DNA of 64,000 nucleotides from Clostridia bacterium (lineage in GTDB: Bacteria > Bacillota > Clostridia > Oscillospirales > CAG-272): positions 1 to 64,000 of the forward strand of contig JAFUNF010000021.1 of the NCBI GenBank assembly GCA_017473085.1. Direction: 5' to 3'. Position 1 is the first letter of the stretch. Each line of letters opens with the position of its first letter. A program made the position numbers and the translations under genes. This document shows, one piece after another, positions 28,296-35,809 of the stretch. Below the pieces are notes generated by a model. It was not told where the DNA came from. It was given only the letters and a program-made list of their open reading frames with translations, and did not search any database.

Positions 28296-29780
28296 ATGAA
28301 AATTAGAACTGATTTTGTAACAAATTCAAGCAGTAGCTCGTTTATAGCAATTACCATAACCAAAAAGGACGGCGAGGTAGTAAAGGGTACTCTTTCAGCA
28401 GGCACCGACTACCACGAAATTCCACTAATCGAGGGCAAGCTTGAGGAAAATTTGCAATTTCTCAAGGAGGTAGTTTTAAGCACTAAGGACACCTTCGACC
28501 TTTGCGACAAAATATACAGTGAGCTTTTGAATGTTTACCACACAGCCGACGACAGGTTAGACCCAATTCGTGACATGGAAGCTCTCGACCAGGTACAAAC
28601 AATTCAATTCAAAGGCTGGCAAGAGGGCTCAAATGGTGGACACTTTGACCTCACCTATAATTTCACAAGCCAAGAGGCAAGTGGAAATATGGACTATAAG
28701 TATTACTATGAAGAGCCAAGAGGCAAGGGACCAATTACAAAGCGTTGTGATTATAAGGGCGAGCTTAATAGAGAGGGCAATTTCGAAATCGTTGATGGTA
28801 TTTTAATGAAATACAATGGTAACGACAAGGACGTAATCGTGCCTGAGGGAGTAATAGGAATTGGACTGGGGGCTTTTTCAAGAAATTATTCCATAGAAAA
28901 CGTTTACCTACCCGATAGCGTGAAATTTATTGATAATATAGGCTTCTTTGTATGTCAAAAGCTAAAGAATATCAATCTCCCAAAGGGACTTGAAAGAATA
29001 GGCGAATGTGCCTTTTATGGCTGTATAGATTTAGAGGAGCTTGTGCTTCCCGATAGCCTGATTGAAATAGACGTAAGATCCTTTTACGAAATGAAATCCC
29101 TAAAGCAAATTAAAATCCCAGAGGGAATAAAGGAAATACCCTATGAGGCCTTTGCCTACTGTGAAAGACTTGAAAAAATAAGCCTTCCAAGCTCTCTTGA
29201 GAAAATCTGCGATTCTGCCTTCCAAAGCTGTAATAAGATAGAAGAGCTAAAAATCCCCGACGGAGTGTGCGAAATTGACGTTTACGCCTTTGGCTCCTGT
29301 CGTGGTGTAAAGAGCTTTTATGTACCAAGCAAGACAAGTCACCTTAGCCCAAGCCTGTTTAATTCTATGGATATGCTTGAGGAAATTATAGTTGATGAGG
29401 AAAACGAGCACTATAAAAGTGTTGATGGCATTTTATTTACCAAAAACGGAAAAAGACTTGTAAGGTATCCAACGTCTAAAAAGGGCAAGAAATATACGAT
29501 ACCCGAGGGCACAAAATATATTTCAGAGTACGCCTTCTTAGACGCTAAGGAGCCAGAGGAAATTATTATACCCGAAACTGTTGAAAGAATCGGTATTAGC
29601 TCCTTTTTCCGTTGTAACTCTCTTAAGAGAATCGAGCTACCAAATAGCATAAAGAGTGTAAGCAACGGCGCCTTTGACGCAAACGAGCAATTAAAGGAAA
29701 TAGTAGTCCCAAGGAACTTCGACCTTGCCGACGACTGCTACGACTACTGGCGCAAGGACCTAAAAATAACCAAAAAATAA
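28296..29780 (+). CDS. NSSSSSF-motif protein fused to LRR_5 repeats
   Basis: 494 residues, start after GAGGGAGAGGAATAATT. Residues 1-~125 are the same domain as the stand-alone protein at 11488, beginning MKIRTDFVTNSSSSSF. Residues ~160-480 are LRR_5 repeats with the DEENEHYKSVDGILFTKNG linker seen in the other cytoplasmic LRR proteins. No signal peptide. It ends the operon of LRR, VWA, MoxR and this protein. Because the two ends of the operon encode LRR proteins around a MoxR/VWA core, the LRRs may be target-recognition parts and the NSSSSS segment a regulated or modified handle (inference). Confidence 0.82.
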   Translation: MKIRTDFVTNSSSSSFIAITITKKDGEVVKGTLSAGTDYHEIPLIEGKLEENLQFLKEVVLSTKDTFDLCDKIYSELLNVYHTADDRLDPIRDMEALDQVQTIQFKGWQEGSNGGHFDLTYNFTSQEASGNMDYKYYYEEPRGKGPITKRCDYKGELNREGNFEIVDGILMKYNGNDKDVIVPEGVIGIGLGAFSRNYSIENVYLPDSVKFIDNIGFFVCQKLKNINLPKGLERIGECAFYGCIDLEELVLPDSLIEIDVRSFYEMKSLKQIKIPEGIKEIPYEAFAYCERLEKISLPSSLEKICDSAFQSCNKIEELKIPDGVCEIDVYAFGSCRGVKSFYVPSKTSHLSPSLFNSMDMLEEIIVDEENEHYKSVDGILFTKNGKRLVRYPTSKKGKKYTIPEGTKYISEYAFLDAKEPEEIIIPETVERIGISSFFRCNSLKRIELPNSIKSVSNGAFDANEQLKEIVVPRNFDLADDCYDYWRKDLKITKK

Positions 29781-29801
29781 CAGTAGTTTGGGAAAATAAT
29801 T

Positions 29802-30257
29802 AAGAGTAGCCAAGGTGTAATGTCCATAAAAGACAAAGCACGCTATGTGTGAGGTTCTTAGCGGAGAATTTGCAACTTGACAAAAGTGCAAGCATCGCAT
29901 TTGACTAGTCAAATGCAAATGTGGGCTAAGCCCAACCCCTTATTACAAGCAGAAAGAGAGAACAAATCGGTTCGTAGCCGAAATGTCCTCTCTTTTCTGT
30001 TGGTGAAGTTTTTGCTAACGCAAAAGTGAAGTTGCTCCGCGAACCCCCAAAGCTCATACTTCGCTTCGAGGAACCCCGTATGCAGCGAAGTTTGTGCTAC
30101 GCACAAGTGAAGTTAAGTTTGCCCACTTTGCCGAAGGCAAAACTTCACTCACGAAGTGAACTTCACTATCGCAGATAACTTCACTTGCCCGCAAGGGCAA
30201 ACTTAGTTATGCGTGTTCTCCGTTAAGGATAACACGCATATGGCTACTCTTTTTTTA
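29802..30257 (+). ncRNA. Candidate structured RNA (~456 nt) closed by a 10-bp stem
   Basis: AAGAGTAGCC at 29802-29811 is exactly complementary to GGCTACTCTT at 30242-30251, which is followed by six more T, so the 3' strand doubles as a terminator. Inside are further stems: GCATTTGAC-TA-GTCAAATGC (~29896-29915), AAGAGAG...CTCTCTT (~29953-29996), and ATGCGTGTT...AACACGCAT (~30210-30239). The middle (~30000-30205) is a GTGAAGTT-type hairpin array. No ORF is credible. I could not assign it to an RNA family and see no clear promoter of its own. It may be processed from the upstream transcript. Confidence 0.5.
30002..30205. repeat. GTGAAGTT-spaced hairpin array
   Basis: GTGAAGTT or its complement AACTTCAC recurs about eight times, separated by different hairpins: TTTGC-taa-CGCAAA, TTGC-tcc-GCGAA, TTTGTGC-tac-GCACAA, TTTGCC-gaa-GGCAAA, CACT-cacga-AGTG, TTGCCC-gc-AAGGGCAA. 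A diverged, inverted version of the 56-bp long-hairpin block sits at ~30040-30080. It lies inside the candidate RNA. Confidence 0.75.
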
Positions 30258-30269
30258 TAAATAAAAATG

Positions 30270-30327
30270 TTGACAATTCAACAATTATGTGGTATAATTA
30301 GAAAAACTTGTTGAAACTTCAACAAGT
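30270..30327 (+). promoter_or_regulatory. Promoter and MarR-type operator
   Basis: TTGACA at 30270-30275 and TATAAT at 30293-30298, 17-bp spacer. Just after the expected start point lies a perfect 22-bp inverted repeat ACTTGTTGAA-AC-TTCAACAAGT (30306-30327). A second TTCAACAA copy lies in the spacer at ~30278-30285. This is the typical layout for self-repression by the MarR protein encoded next. Confidence 0.85.
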
Positions 30328-30340
30328 GAAGGGAGAAAAA

Positions 30341-30784
30341 ATGGAACAACGATTTGAAAGCTTTACTGCGCTTATTACGAAAATAAGCCGAAGCATAAGG
30401 AAAATTAAAAATCAGGAAATGCAGGAATATAACCTTCGTGCACCACATATTTCTTGTCTTTACTATCTATATTGTAATAGGTCTCTTACTGCAACCGAGC
30501 TATGCGAAAGGTGTGAGGAGGACAAGGCTACAATTTCTCGTACTCTTGACTATTTGGAGGAAAACGGCTATATAATTTGCGAGTCAAAGGCTCAAAAGAG
30601 ATACAAAAGCCCACTGTCCCTTACCGAAAAGGGAGAGGAGGTAGGCGAAAAAATCTACCAAAGAGTAAACGGAGTTTTAGAACAGGTAGGCAAGGGTCTG
30701 AGCGAGGAGGAAAGGGTTAGTTTCTATCGCTGTCTTACAATTATAAGCAACGATTTAGAAGGCGTAATTAAAAAGATAAAATAA
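30341..30784 (+). CDS. MarR-family transcriptional regulator
   Basis: Start at 30341 after GAAGGGAGAAAAA; the frame also opens at a TTG inside the operator, which is unlikely to be used. 147 residues. Winged-helix core: SLTATELCERCEEDKATISR (recognition helix), then TLDYLEENGYIICESKAQKR (wing), SPLSLTEKGEEVGEKI. The ends of the protein are helical, for dimerisation. It sits first in an operon of reductase and dehydrogenase genes and probably represses it through the 22-bp palindrome upstream until a small ligand binds. The ligand is unknown. Confidence 0.92.
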   Translation: MEQRFESFTALITKISRSIRKIKNQEMQEYNLRAPHISCLYYLYCNRSLTATELCERCEEDKATISRTLDYLEENGYIICESKAQKRYKSPLSLTEKGEEVGEKIYQRVNGVLEQVGKGLSEEERVSFYRCLTIISNDLEGVIKKIK

Positions 30785-30800
30785 GAAAGGAAATATATCA

Positions 30801-32864
30801 ATGAACAATACAGACAAAAAGTACGAGGCACTATTTACACCTTGGAAAATAGGCAACGTGGAAATCAAAAACCGAATAGTAATGTGCCCTATGGGTGGCA
30901 CGTCTCTTTTTGGCTGGTTTGAGTTAGGTGGCTGTCACTTCGACAAGGAGGCAGCAAAGCTTTTCTTAGAGAGAGCAAAAAACAACGTAGGCTTAATTAT
31001 TCCAGGAATAGCACCACTCCGCGACACATTTTGGGGAAAATGGCTATGGCAAAATCCAAAAATGTTTGAGGAATTAAAGGAGTTTATGGAAGAAATCCAT
31101 AAAACTGGCGCAAAGCTATTTATTCAGTTAACTGCTGGTATGGGTCGCTCCTGGGCGATTACTGAGCTTGTAGCACCCTTGCACAAAAACAAGCTTACAA
31201 GAGCCTTGATAAAGCCAATTATCGACACCTCACACGAGCTTGCAAGCCCAAGCCCACAGCCCTCACGCTGGGCACACGACATCATTTGCCCTGAAATGAC
31301 TAAGGAGCAAATCCACGAAATAATTGAAGCCTTTGCAAAAACTGCTAAGCTTTGCCGTGATGCAGGAGTTGACGGTGTAGAGGTACACGCAGTACACGAG
31401 GGCTATCTGTTAGACCAATTCGCAATTGAGTTCTTCAACAAAAGAACAGACGAGTATGGTGGTAGCTTCGAAAATCGCTATCGCTTTGCAACGGAAATAG
31501 TTAAGGCTATTAAAAAGGAATGTGGTAACGATTATCCTGTTTCCTTGCGTTATTCCGTAGAGTCCAAGATGAAGGGCTTCTGTCAAGGTGCTATGCCAAA
31601 TGAGGAATACACCGAGGTTGGAAGAAATATGGAGGAATCCGAGCGTGCAGCAAAGTACCTACAAGACGCAGGCTACGATATGCTAAACGCAGACAACGGC
31701 ACCTACGATTCTTGGTATTGGGCACACCCACCTATGTATATGCCTGAAAACTGTAACCTAAAGGACGTAGCTCATATTAAAAAATTCGTTGATATTCCCG
31801 TTGTATGTGCAGGTAGAATGGACGTTGAGGTTGGCGCTAAGGCAATCGAAAAAGGAGAAATTGATGCAGTTGGTATAGCTCGTCAATTCTTAGTTGATAA
31901 GGAATGGGTAACAAAGCTTATCGAAAACAGAAAAGAGGACATTAAGCCCTGTATTTGTTGTCATAGTGGTTGCTTTAACTTCTCATCCTCAAAGGGTCAC
32001 GCAAATACACAGGATTTAACTGACACAATGGGACTTTCTCGTTGTGCACTTAATCCAGAAACAATGCAATCAAAAAAATTCAATATTCAACCAGCAAAAA
32101 AGGCTAAGAAAATTGCAATTATCGGTGGTGGTATCGGTGGTATGGAATGTGCACTCGTATGTGCAAAAAGAGGCCACAGGGTAACCCTTTACGAAAAGAG
32201 CGACAGGTTAGGTGGTGTATTTATCGCTGCCTCAACACCTTCCTTTAAGGAAAAGGACCGTGACCTTATCGCTTGGTATATTCGTGAGCTTACAAAATAT
32301 CCAATTGAAATAAAAATGAACACTGAGGTAACAGATGTAAAGAGCCTCCACTGTGACGAGGTAATCGTTGCAACTGGTGCCAAGGCAAGAAAAATTCCTG
32401 TAAAGGGCATTGAAAACACCATTGAGGCAGTTGACTTCCTACTTGGCAATAAGGAGGTAGGAGAAACAGTTGCAGTAATCGGTGGAGGACTTACAGGCTG
32501 TGAAATTGCCTACGAGCTATATTTAAGAGGCAAAAAGCCAATGATTGTAGAAATGCAAGATGACCTAATTGTAGGCAAGGGAATTTGCCTTGCTAACACA
32601 AGCTACCTTCGTGATTTCTTTAAAACAAACAACGTGCCCGTTTATCTTGAAACCTCACTTGTTGAGGCAGGCAAGGACTACATAGTAGTTAAAAATAAGG
32701 ACGGCAAGGAAGAAAAAATCGACACAGACTCCGTTATTTTGTCAGCTGGCTATACACCATCACCTCTTACAACCAAGGGCGTGCATTTGGTAGGCGATTG
32801 CGATAAGGTAGGAAACCTGCGCACAGTTATTTGGGGTGCATGGCAGGTATGTATGAAGCTCTAA
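30801..32864 (+). CDS. Old-yellow-enzyme/2,4-dienoyl-CoA reductase-type NADH:flavin oxidoreductase
   Basis: 687 residues after AAGAAAGGAAATATATCA. Residues ~8-370 are the FMN-binding TIM barrel (IGNVEIKNRIVMCPMGGTS, GVDGVEVHAVHEGYLLDQF). A 4Fe-4S cluster site follows (CICCHSGCFNFSSS and a later Cys in LSRCALNP). Residues ~430-687 are the FAD/NAD(P)H domains (KIAIIGGGIGGMECALVCAK, VAVIGGGLTGCEIAYELYLRG). The architecture matches FadH, BaiCD/BaiH and clostridial enoate reductases, which reduce activated C=C bonds. Substrate cannot be read from sequence. Next to an aconitase-X dehydratase it could reduce the alkene that dehydration makes (inference). Confidence 0.9.
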   Translation: MNNTDKKYEALFTPWKIGNVEIKNRIVMCPMGGTSLFGWFELGGCHFDKEAAKLFLERAKNNVGLIIPGIAPLRDTFWGKWLWQNPKMFEELKEFMEEIHKTGAKLFIQLTAGMGRSWAITELVAPLHKNKLTRALIKPIIDTSHELASPSPQPSRWAHDIICPEMTKEQIHEIIEAFAKTAKLCRDAGVDGVEVHAVHEGYLLDQFAIEFFNKRTDEYGGSFENRYRFATEIVKAIKKECGNDYPVSLRYSVESKMKGFCQGAMPNEEYTEVGRNMEESERAAKYLQDAGYDMLNADNGTYDSWYWAHPPMYMPENCNLKDVAHIKKFVDIPVVCAGRMDVEVGAKAIEKGEIDAVGIARQFLVDKEWVTKLIENRKEDIKPCICCHSGCFNFSSSKGHANTQDLTDTMGLSRCALNPETMQSKKFNIQPAKKAKKIAIIGGGIGGMECALVCAKRGHRVTLYEKSDRLGGVFIAASTPSFKEKDRDLIAWYIRELTKYPIEIKMNTEVTDVKSLHCDEVIVATGAKARKIPVKGIENTIEAVDFLLGNKEVGETVAVIGGGLTGCEIAYELYLRGKKPMIVEMQDDLIVGKGICLANTSYLRDFFKTNNVPVYLETSLVEAGKDYIVVKNKDGKEEKIDTDSVILSAGYTPSPLTTKGVHLVGDCDKVGNLRTVIWGAWQVCMKL

Positions 32865-32883
32865 TTAGCAAAGGAGAGAAAAA

Positions 32884-34158
32884 ATGATACTAACAAACGA
32901 ACAACAAGCAATATTAAATGGAGAAAAGGGCGAGGTGCTTTCTAAGGTTATGAAAACCTTAGTGATGTATGGCGATGCCTTCGAGGCAGAAAAGCTTGTG
33001 CCAATCACCTCAGAATATAATCATCTGGTAACATCCTTTGGTCTAAAGGTAATGTCACCTGTTTACGACCTTATGCAAAAGCTTCTTGATGCAGACGTAT
33101 GCTCATCACAAAGGTTTTCCGTTGACCCACGTCCACTTGACAAAAACGTTCCTGCAAGCTTCTTGCAAAATCTGGTTTTTAATAAGTTTATGTACACAAA
33201 GCAGAGCTTTTACGAAAATCAGCTTGAAAAGCTGGGACTTATGGATAAAAACGCCTTTACCTGTACCTGTTATATGGATCAGGTAGGCAACAAGCCTAAA
33301 AAGGGTGACGTTTTGTCCTGGGCAGAATCAAGTGCAGTAGTTTATGCAAACTCTGTCCTTGGTGCAAGATGTAATCGTAACTCAGGAATTATTGATATAA
33401 TGGGCTCCATAGTTGGCTATGTTCCATACTTTGGACTTCTGACCGATGAGGGCAGACGTGCTACTTGGGTAATTAAGGTAAAAACGACTAAAAAGCCCGA
33501 GGCACAGCTCCTTGGCTCTGCTATCGGTATGAAGGTAATGGAGGATGTTCCCTTTATTGAGGGACTTGATAAGTGGCTTGGTACTGAGCTAAACGACTCT
33601 GCCTGCTCCTACCTTAAGGACTTTGGTGCAGCAACTGCCTCAAATGGTGCAGTAGGTCTTTATCACGTGGAAAATCTAACACCCGAGGCAAAGGAGCTTG
33701 GCAAAGCTTTAATCGTTGAAAATGCCAAGGAATACGTAATTGATGATAACGAGCTTGAAAGAGTAAAGAATAACTACCCTGTAATTTGGAAAAACAAGGA
33801 GGCAACTCCTAAGCTTTGCTTCGTTGGTTGTCCACACCTTTCCTTAGAACAGCTAAAGACCTGGACTGACAATATTGAGGGCGAGCTTAAGAAAAACGGA
33901 AAAGGAAAAATAGTAATTCCAACAGTTTTAACAGCATCTCCTGCTGTGCTTGAGGAGTTTAAGAAAACTGAATACGCATCTCGCTTGGAAAAGACAGGAG
34001 TTATTACCTCATACATTTGCCCACTTATGTATATGAATAACCCACTTTGCAAAAAGATGCCTGTTATTACGTCCTCAAATAAGCTTCGTACCTACACAAG
34101 TGCAAGATATTATACCGACGAGGAGATTTTACTGTCAATTACAGGAGGTAAGAAATAA
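32884..34158 (+). CDS. Aconitase X catalytic (large) subunit
   Basis: 424 residues after AAAGGAGAGAAAAA. It belongs to the AcnX/DUF521 family: TCTCYMDQVGNKPKKGDVLS, then WAESSAVVYANSVLGARCNR (the family has WSESSAVIYANSVLGART/CNR), and a VGCPHLSLEQL segment near residue 315. Known AcnX enzymes dehydrate cis-3-hydroxy-L-proline in bacteria or mevalonate 5-phosphate in archaea. Neither pathway's other genes are visible here, so the substrate may be a different hydroxy acid. Its stop overlaps the start of the small subunit by one base. It is probably an iron-sulfur or iron enzyme; the exact ligands were not assigned. Confidence 0.9.
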   Translation: MILTNEQQAILNGEKGEVLSKVMKTLVMYGDAFEAEKLVPITSEYNHLVTSFGLKVMSPVYDLMQKLLDADVCSSQRFSVDPRPLDKNVPASFLQNLVFNKFMYTKQSFYENQLEKLGLMDKNAFTCTCYMDQVGNKPKKGDVLSWAESSAVVYANSVLGARCNRNSGIIDIMGSIVGYVPYFGLLTDEGRRATWVIKVKTTKKPEAQLLGSAIGMKVMEDVPFIEGLDKWLGTELNDSACSYLKDFGAATASNGAVGLYHVENLTPEAKELGKALIVENAKEYVIDDNELERVKNNYPVIWKNKEATPKLCFVGCPHLSLEQLKTWTDNIEGELKKNGKGKIVIPTVLTASPAVLEEFKKTEYASRLEKTGVITSYICPLMYMNNPLCKKMPVITSSNKLRTYTSARYYTDEEILLSITGGKK

Positions 34159-34601
34159 TGAAGCAATTTCAAGGAAGAGTAGTAACACCAGGACAAGTAA
34201 GCGCAGAGGCAGTTGTTACCCATCAAGGCTTCAACACCTTGGCATCACTCCAAATGGCTTTGCAATTTGGCGATAAAAAGGTAAAGTGTGGCGACCAGAA
34301 TAATGAGGAGCTTCACGGAAAATCATTAATAGGAAAGGCACTATGCCTACCTCAAACAATAGGCTCAACCACAGGTGGATTAGTTCTTTACTGTGCCTGT
34401 GCTATGGAGAAAAATCCTGCGTGTATGCTATTTTCAAGCCACATTGACTCCTTAGCCTGTGCTGGTGCAGTGTTAGCTGACGTTTGGGTTGACGGAGTAA
34501 CCATGCCTGTTGTAGATTGTCTGGGAAATGAATTTTTAAATTACGTAAAGGACGGAATGAAAATAACAGTTCGTGAAAACGGAATTGTTGAGGTAGAGTA
34601 A
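34158..34601 (+). CDS. Aconitase X small (swivel, DUF126) subunit
   Basis: 147 residues. It starts within the stop of the large subunit (TAATG) with AGGAGGTAAGAA upstream. The sequence GRVVTPGQVSAEAVV, SLIGKALCLPQTIGSTTGG and MPVVDCLGNEF is typical of the swivel domain that closes over the AcnX active site; the conserved Ser/Thr-rich P-x-T-I-G-S-T-T-G-G stretch lines the substrate pocket. It is encoded separately, as in many bacteria, rather than fused. Its last base overlaps the first of the next gene, indicating tight translational coupling. Confidence 0.9.
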   Translation: MKQFQGRVVTPGQVSAEAVVTHQGFNTLASLQMALQFGDKKVKCGDQNNEELHGKSLIGKALCLPQTIGSTTGGLVLYCACAMEKNPACMLFSSHIDSLACAGAVLADVWVDGVTMPVVDCLGNEFLNYVKDGMKITVRENGIVEVE

Positions 34602-35809
34602 TGTTTTTTCTCAAAAAAATATTTTGTCGTGCCTTTCAAACAGTATTTCGCATAGCATTACCAATTCTTCCATACAGAGAGCCAAGACTACTTTCCTCTT
34701 GCTCAATGCTTGAGCAGGTATTCGAAAAGGAAGGCACAAGCTCGGCACTTGTAGTTACGGATAAGGGAATTGTGCAAAACGGATTGCTATGCTCATTAGA
34801 GAACACCTTAAGAAAAAGCAATGTCAGGTACGTAATATACGATAAGACACAGCCAAATCCAACAGTAAACGATGTGGAGCAGGCATTAAAGCTTTACAAC
34901 GATAACAAATGCGATACTCTTATAGCAATAGGTGGTGGCTCTGCGATAGATTGTGCAAAGGGAATAGGTGCTCGCGTGGCTTATCCTAAAAAGCACTTAA
35001 ATAAGCTAAAGGGCATACTTCGTGTGCTTCGTAAATTGCCAACTCTGATTGCAATTCCAACAACCGCAGGTACTGGAAGTGAGGTAACGCTTGCATCTAT
35101 TATTACCGATAGTGAAAATCACTATAAGTATGCAATAATGAGCTTTCCTTTGATACCTCACTATGCTGTGCTTGATAAGGAGCTTACCTACACCCTACCA
35201 CCACAGCTAACTGCCACTACGGGCATGGATGCTCTTACTCACGCAACCGAGGCATATATTGGTCGCTCCACAAGTCGCGAAACGAGAAGGCTTGCTCTTG
35301 AGGCAACAAGGCTCATATTTGAAAATCTTGAGAGGGCTTATCAAAACGGACACGATTCAGTAGCAAGAGAAAATATGCTACACGCCTCGTACAAGGCAGG
35401 CGTAGCCTTTTCCAAGTCCTACGTGGGCTATATTCACGCAATTGCTCATTCACTTGGTGGAAGCTATGGTACACCCCATGGTCTTGCAAATGCAGTTATT
35501 ATGCCTTACGTTCTTAAGAGCTATGGAAAAAGCGTTTATAAAAAGCTTCATCAATTAGGAATTTCAGCGGGTGTAAGCACAAAAGAGGATACAGCTGAGC
35601 AGGGTGCAAAAAAATATATTGAAGCTATAGAGAGGCTCAATAGAGAAATGTCCATACCCGACAAAATAAAGGGAATAAAAAAAGAGGATATTTCACAAAT
35701 GTCAGCTCGTGCAGAAAAGGAGGCAAATCCTCTTTATCCTGTGCCTCGCTTAATGACAAGAAAAGAGCTTGAAGCCTTCTACTATGAAATCGCGGATTGG
35801 AGTAATTAA
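34601..35809 (+). CDS. Iron-containing alcohol dehydrogenase
   Basis: 402 residues, overlapping the preceding stop by one base. NAD(P)-binding TLIAIGGGSAIDCAKGIGAR, the family segment AIPTTAGTGSEVTLASII, and metal-binding DALTHATEAYIG and HAIAHSLGGSYGTPHGLANA are all present. The first ~40 residues are a basic, hydrophobic extension not usual in the family. It should interconvert an alcohol and an aldehyde. It is immediately followed (no gap) by an aldehyde dehydrogenase, so alcohol-to-acid conversion or the reverse is likely. Confidence 0.92.
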   Translation: MFFLKKIFCRAFQTVFRIALPILPYREPRLLSSCSMLEQVFEKEGTSSALVVTDKGIVQNGLLCSLENTLRKSNVRYVIYDKTQPNPTVNDVEQALKLYNDNKCDTLIAIGGGSAIDCAKGIGARVAYPKKHLNKLKGILRVLRKLPTLIAIPTTAGTGSEVTLASIITDSENHYKYAIMSFPLIPHYAVLDKELTYTLPPQLTATTGMDALTHATEAYIGRSTSRETRRLALEATRLIFENLERAYQNGHDSVARENMLHASYKAGVAFSKSYVGYIHAIAHSLGGSYGTPHGLANAVIMPYVLKSYGKSVYKKLHQLGISAGVSTKEDTAEQGAKKYIEAIERLNREMSIPDKIKGIKKEDISQMSARAEKEANPLYPVPRLMTRKELEAFYYEIADWSN

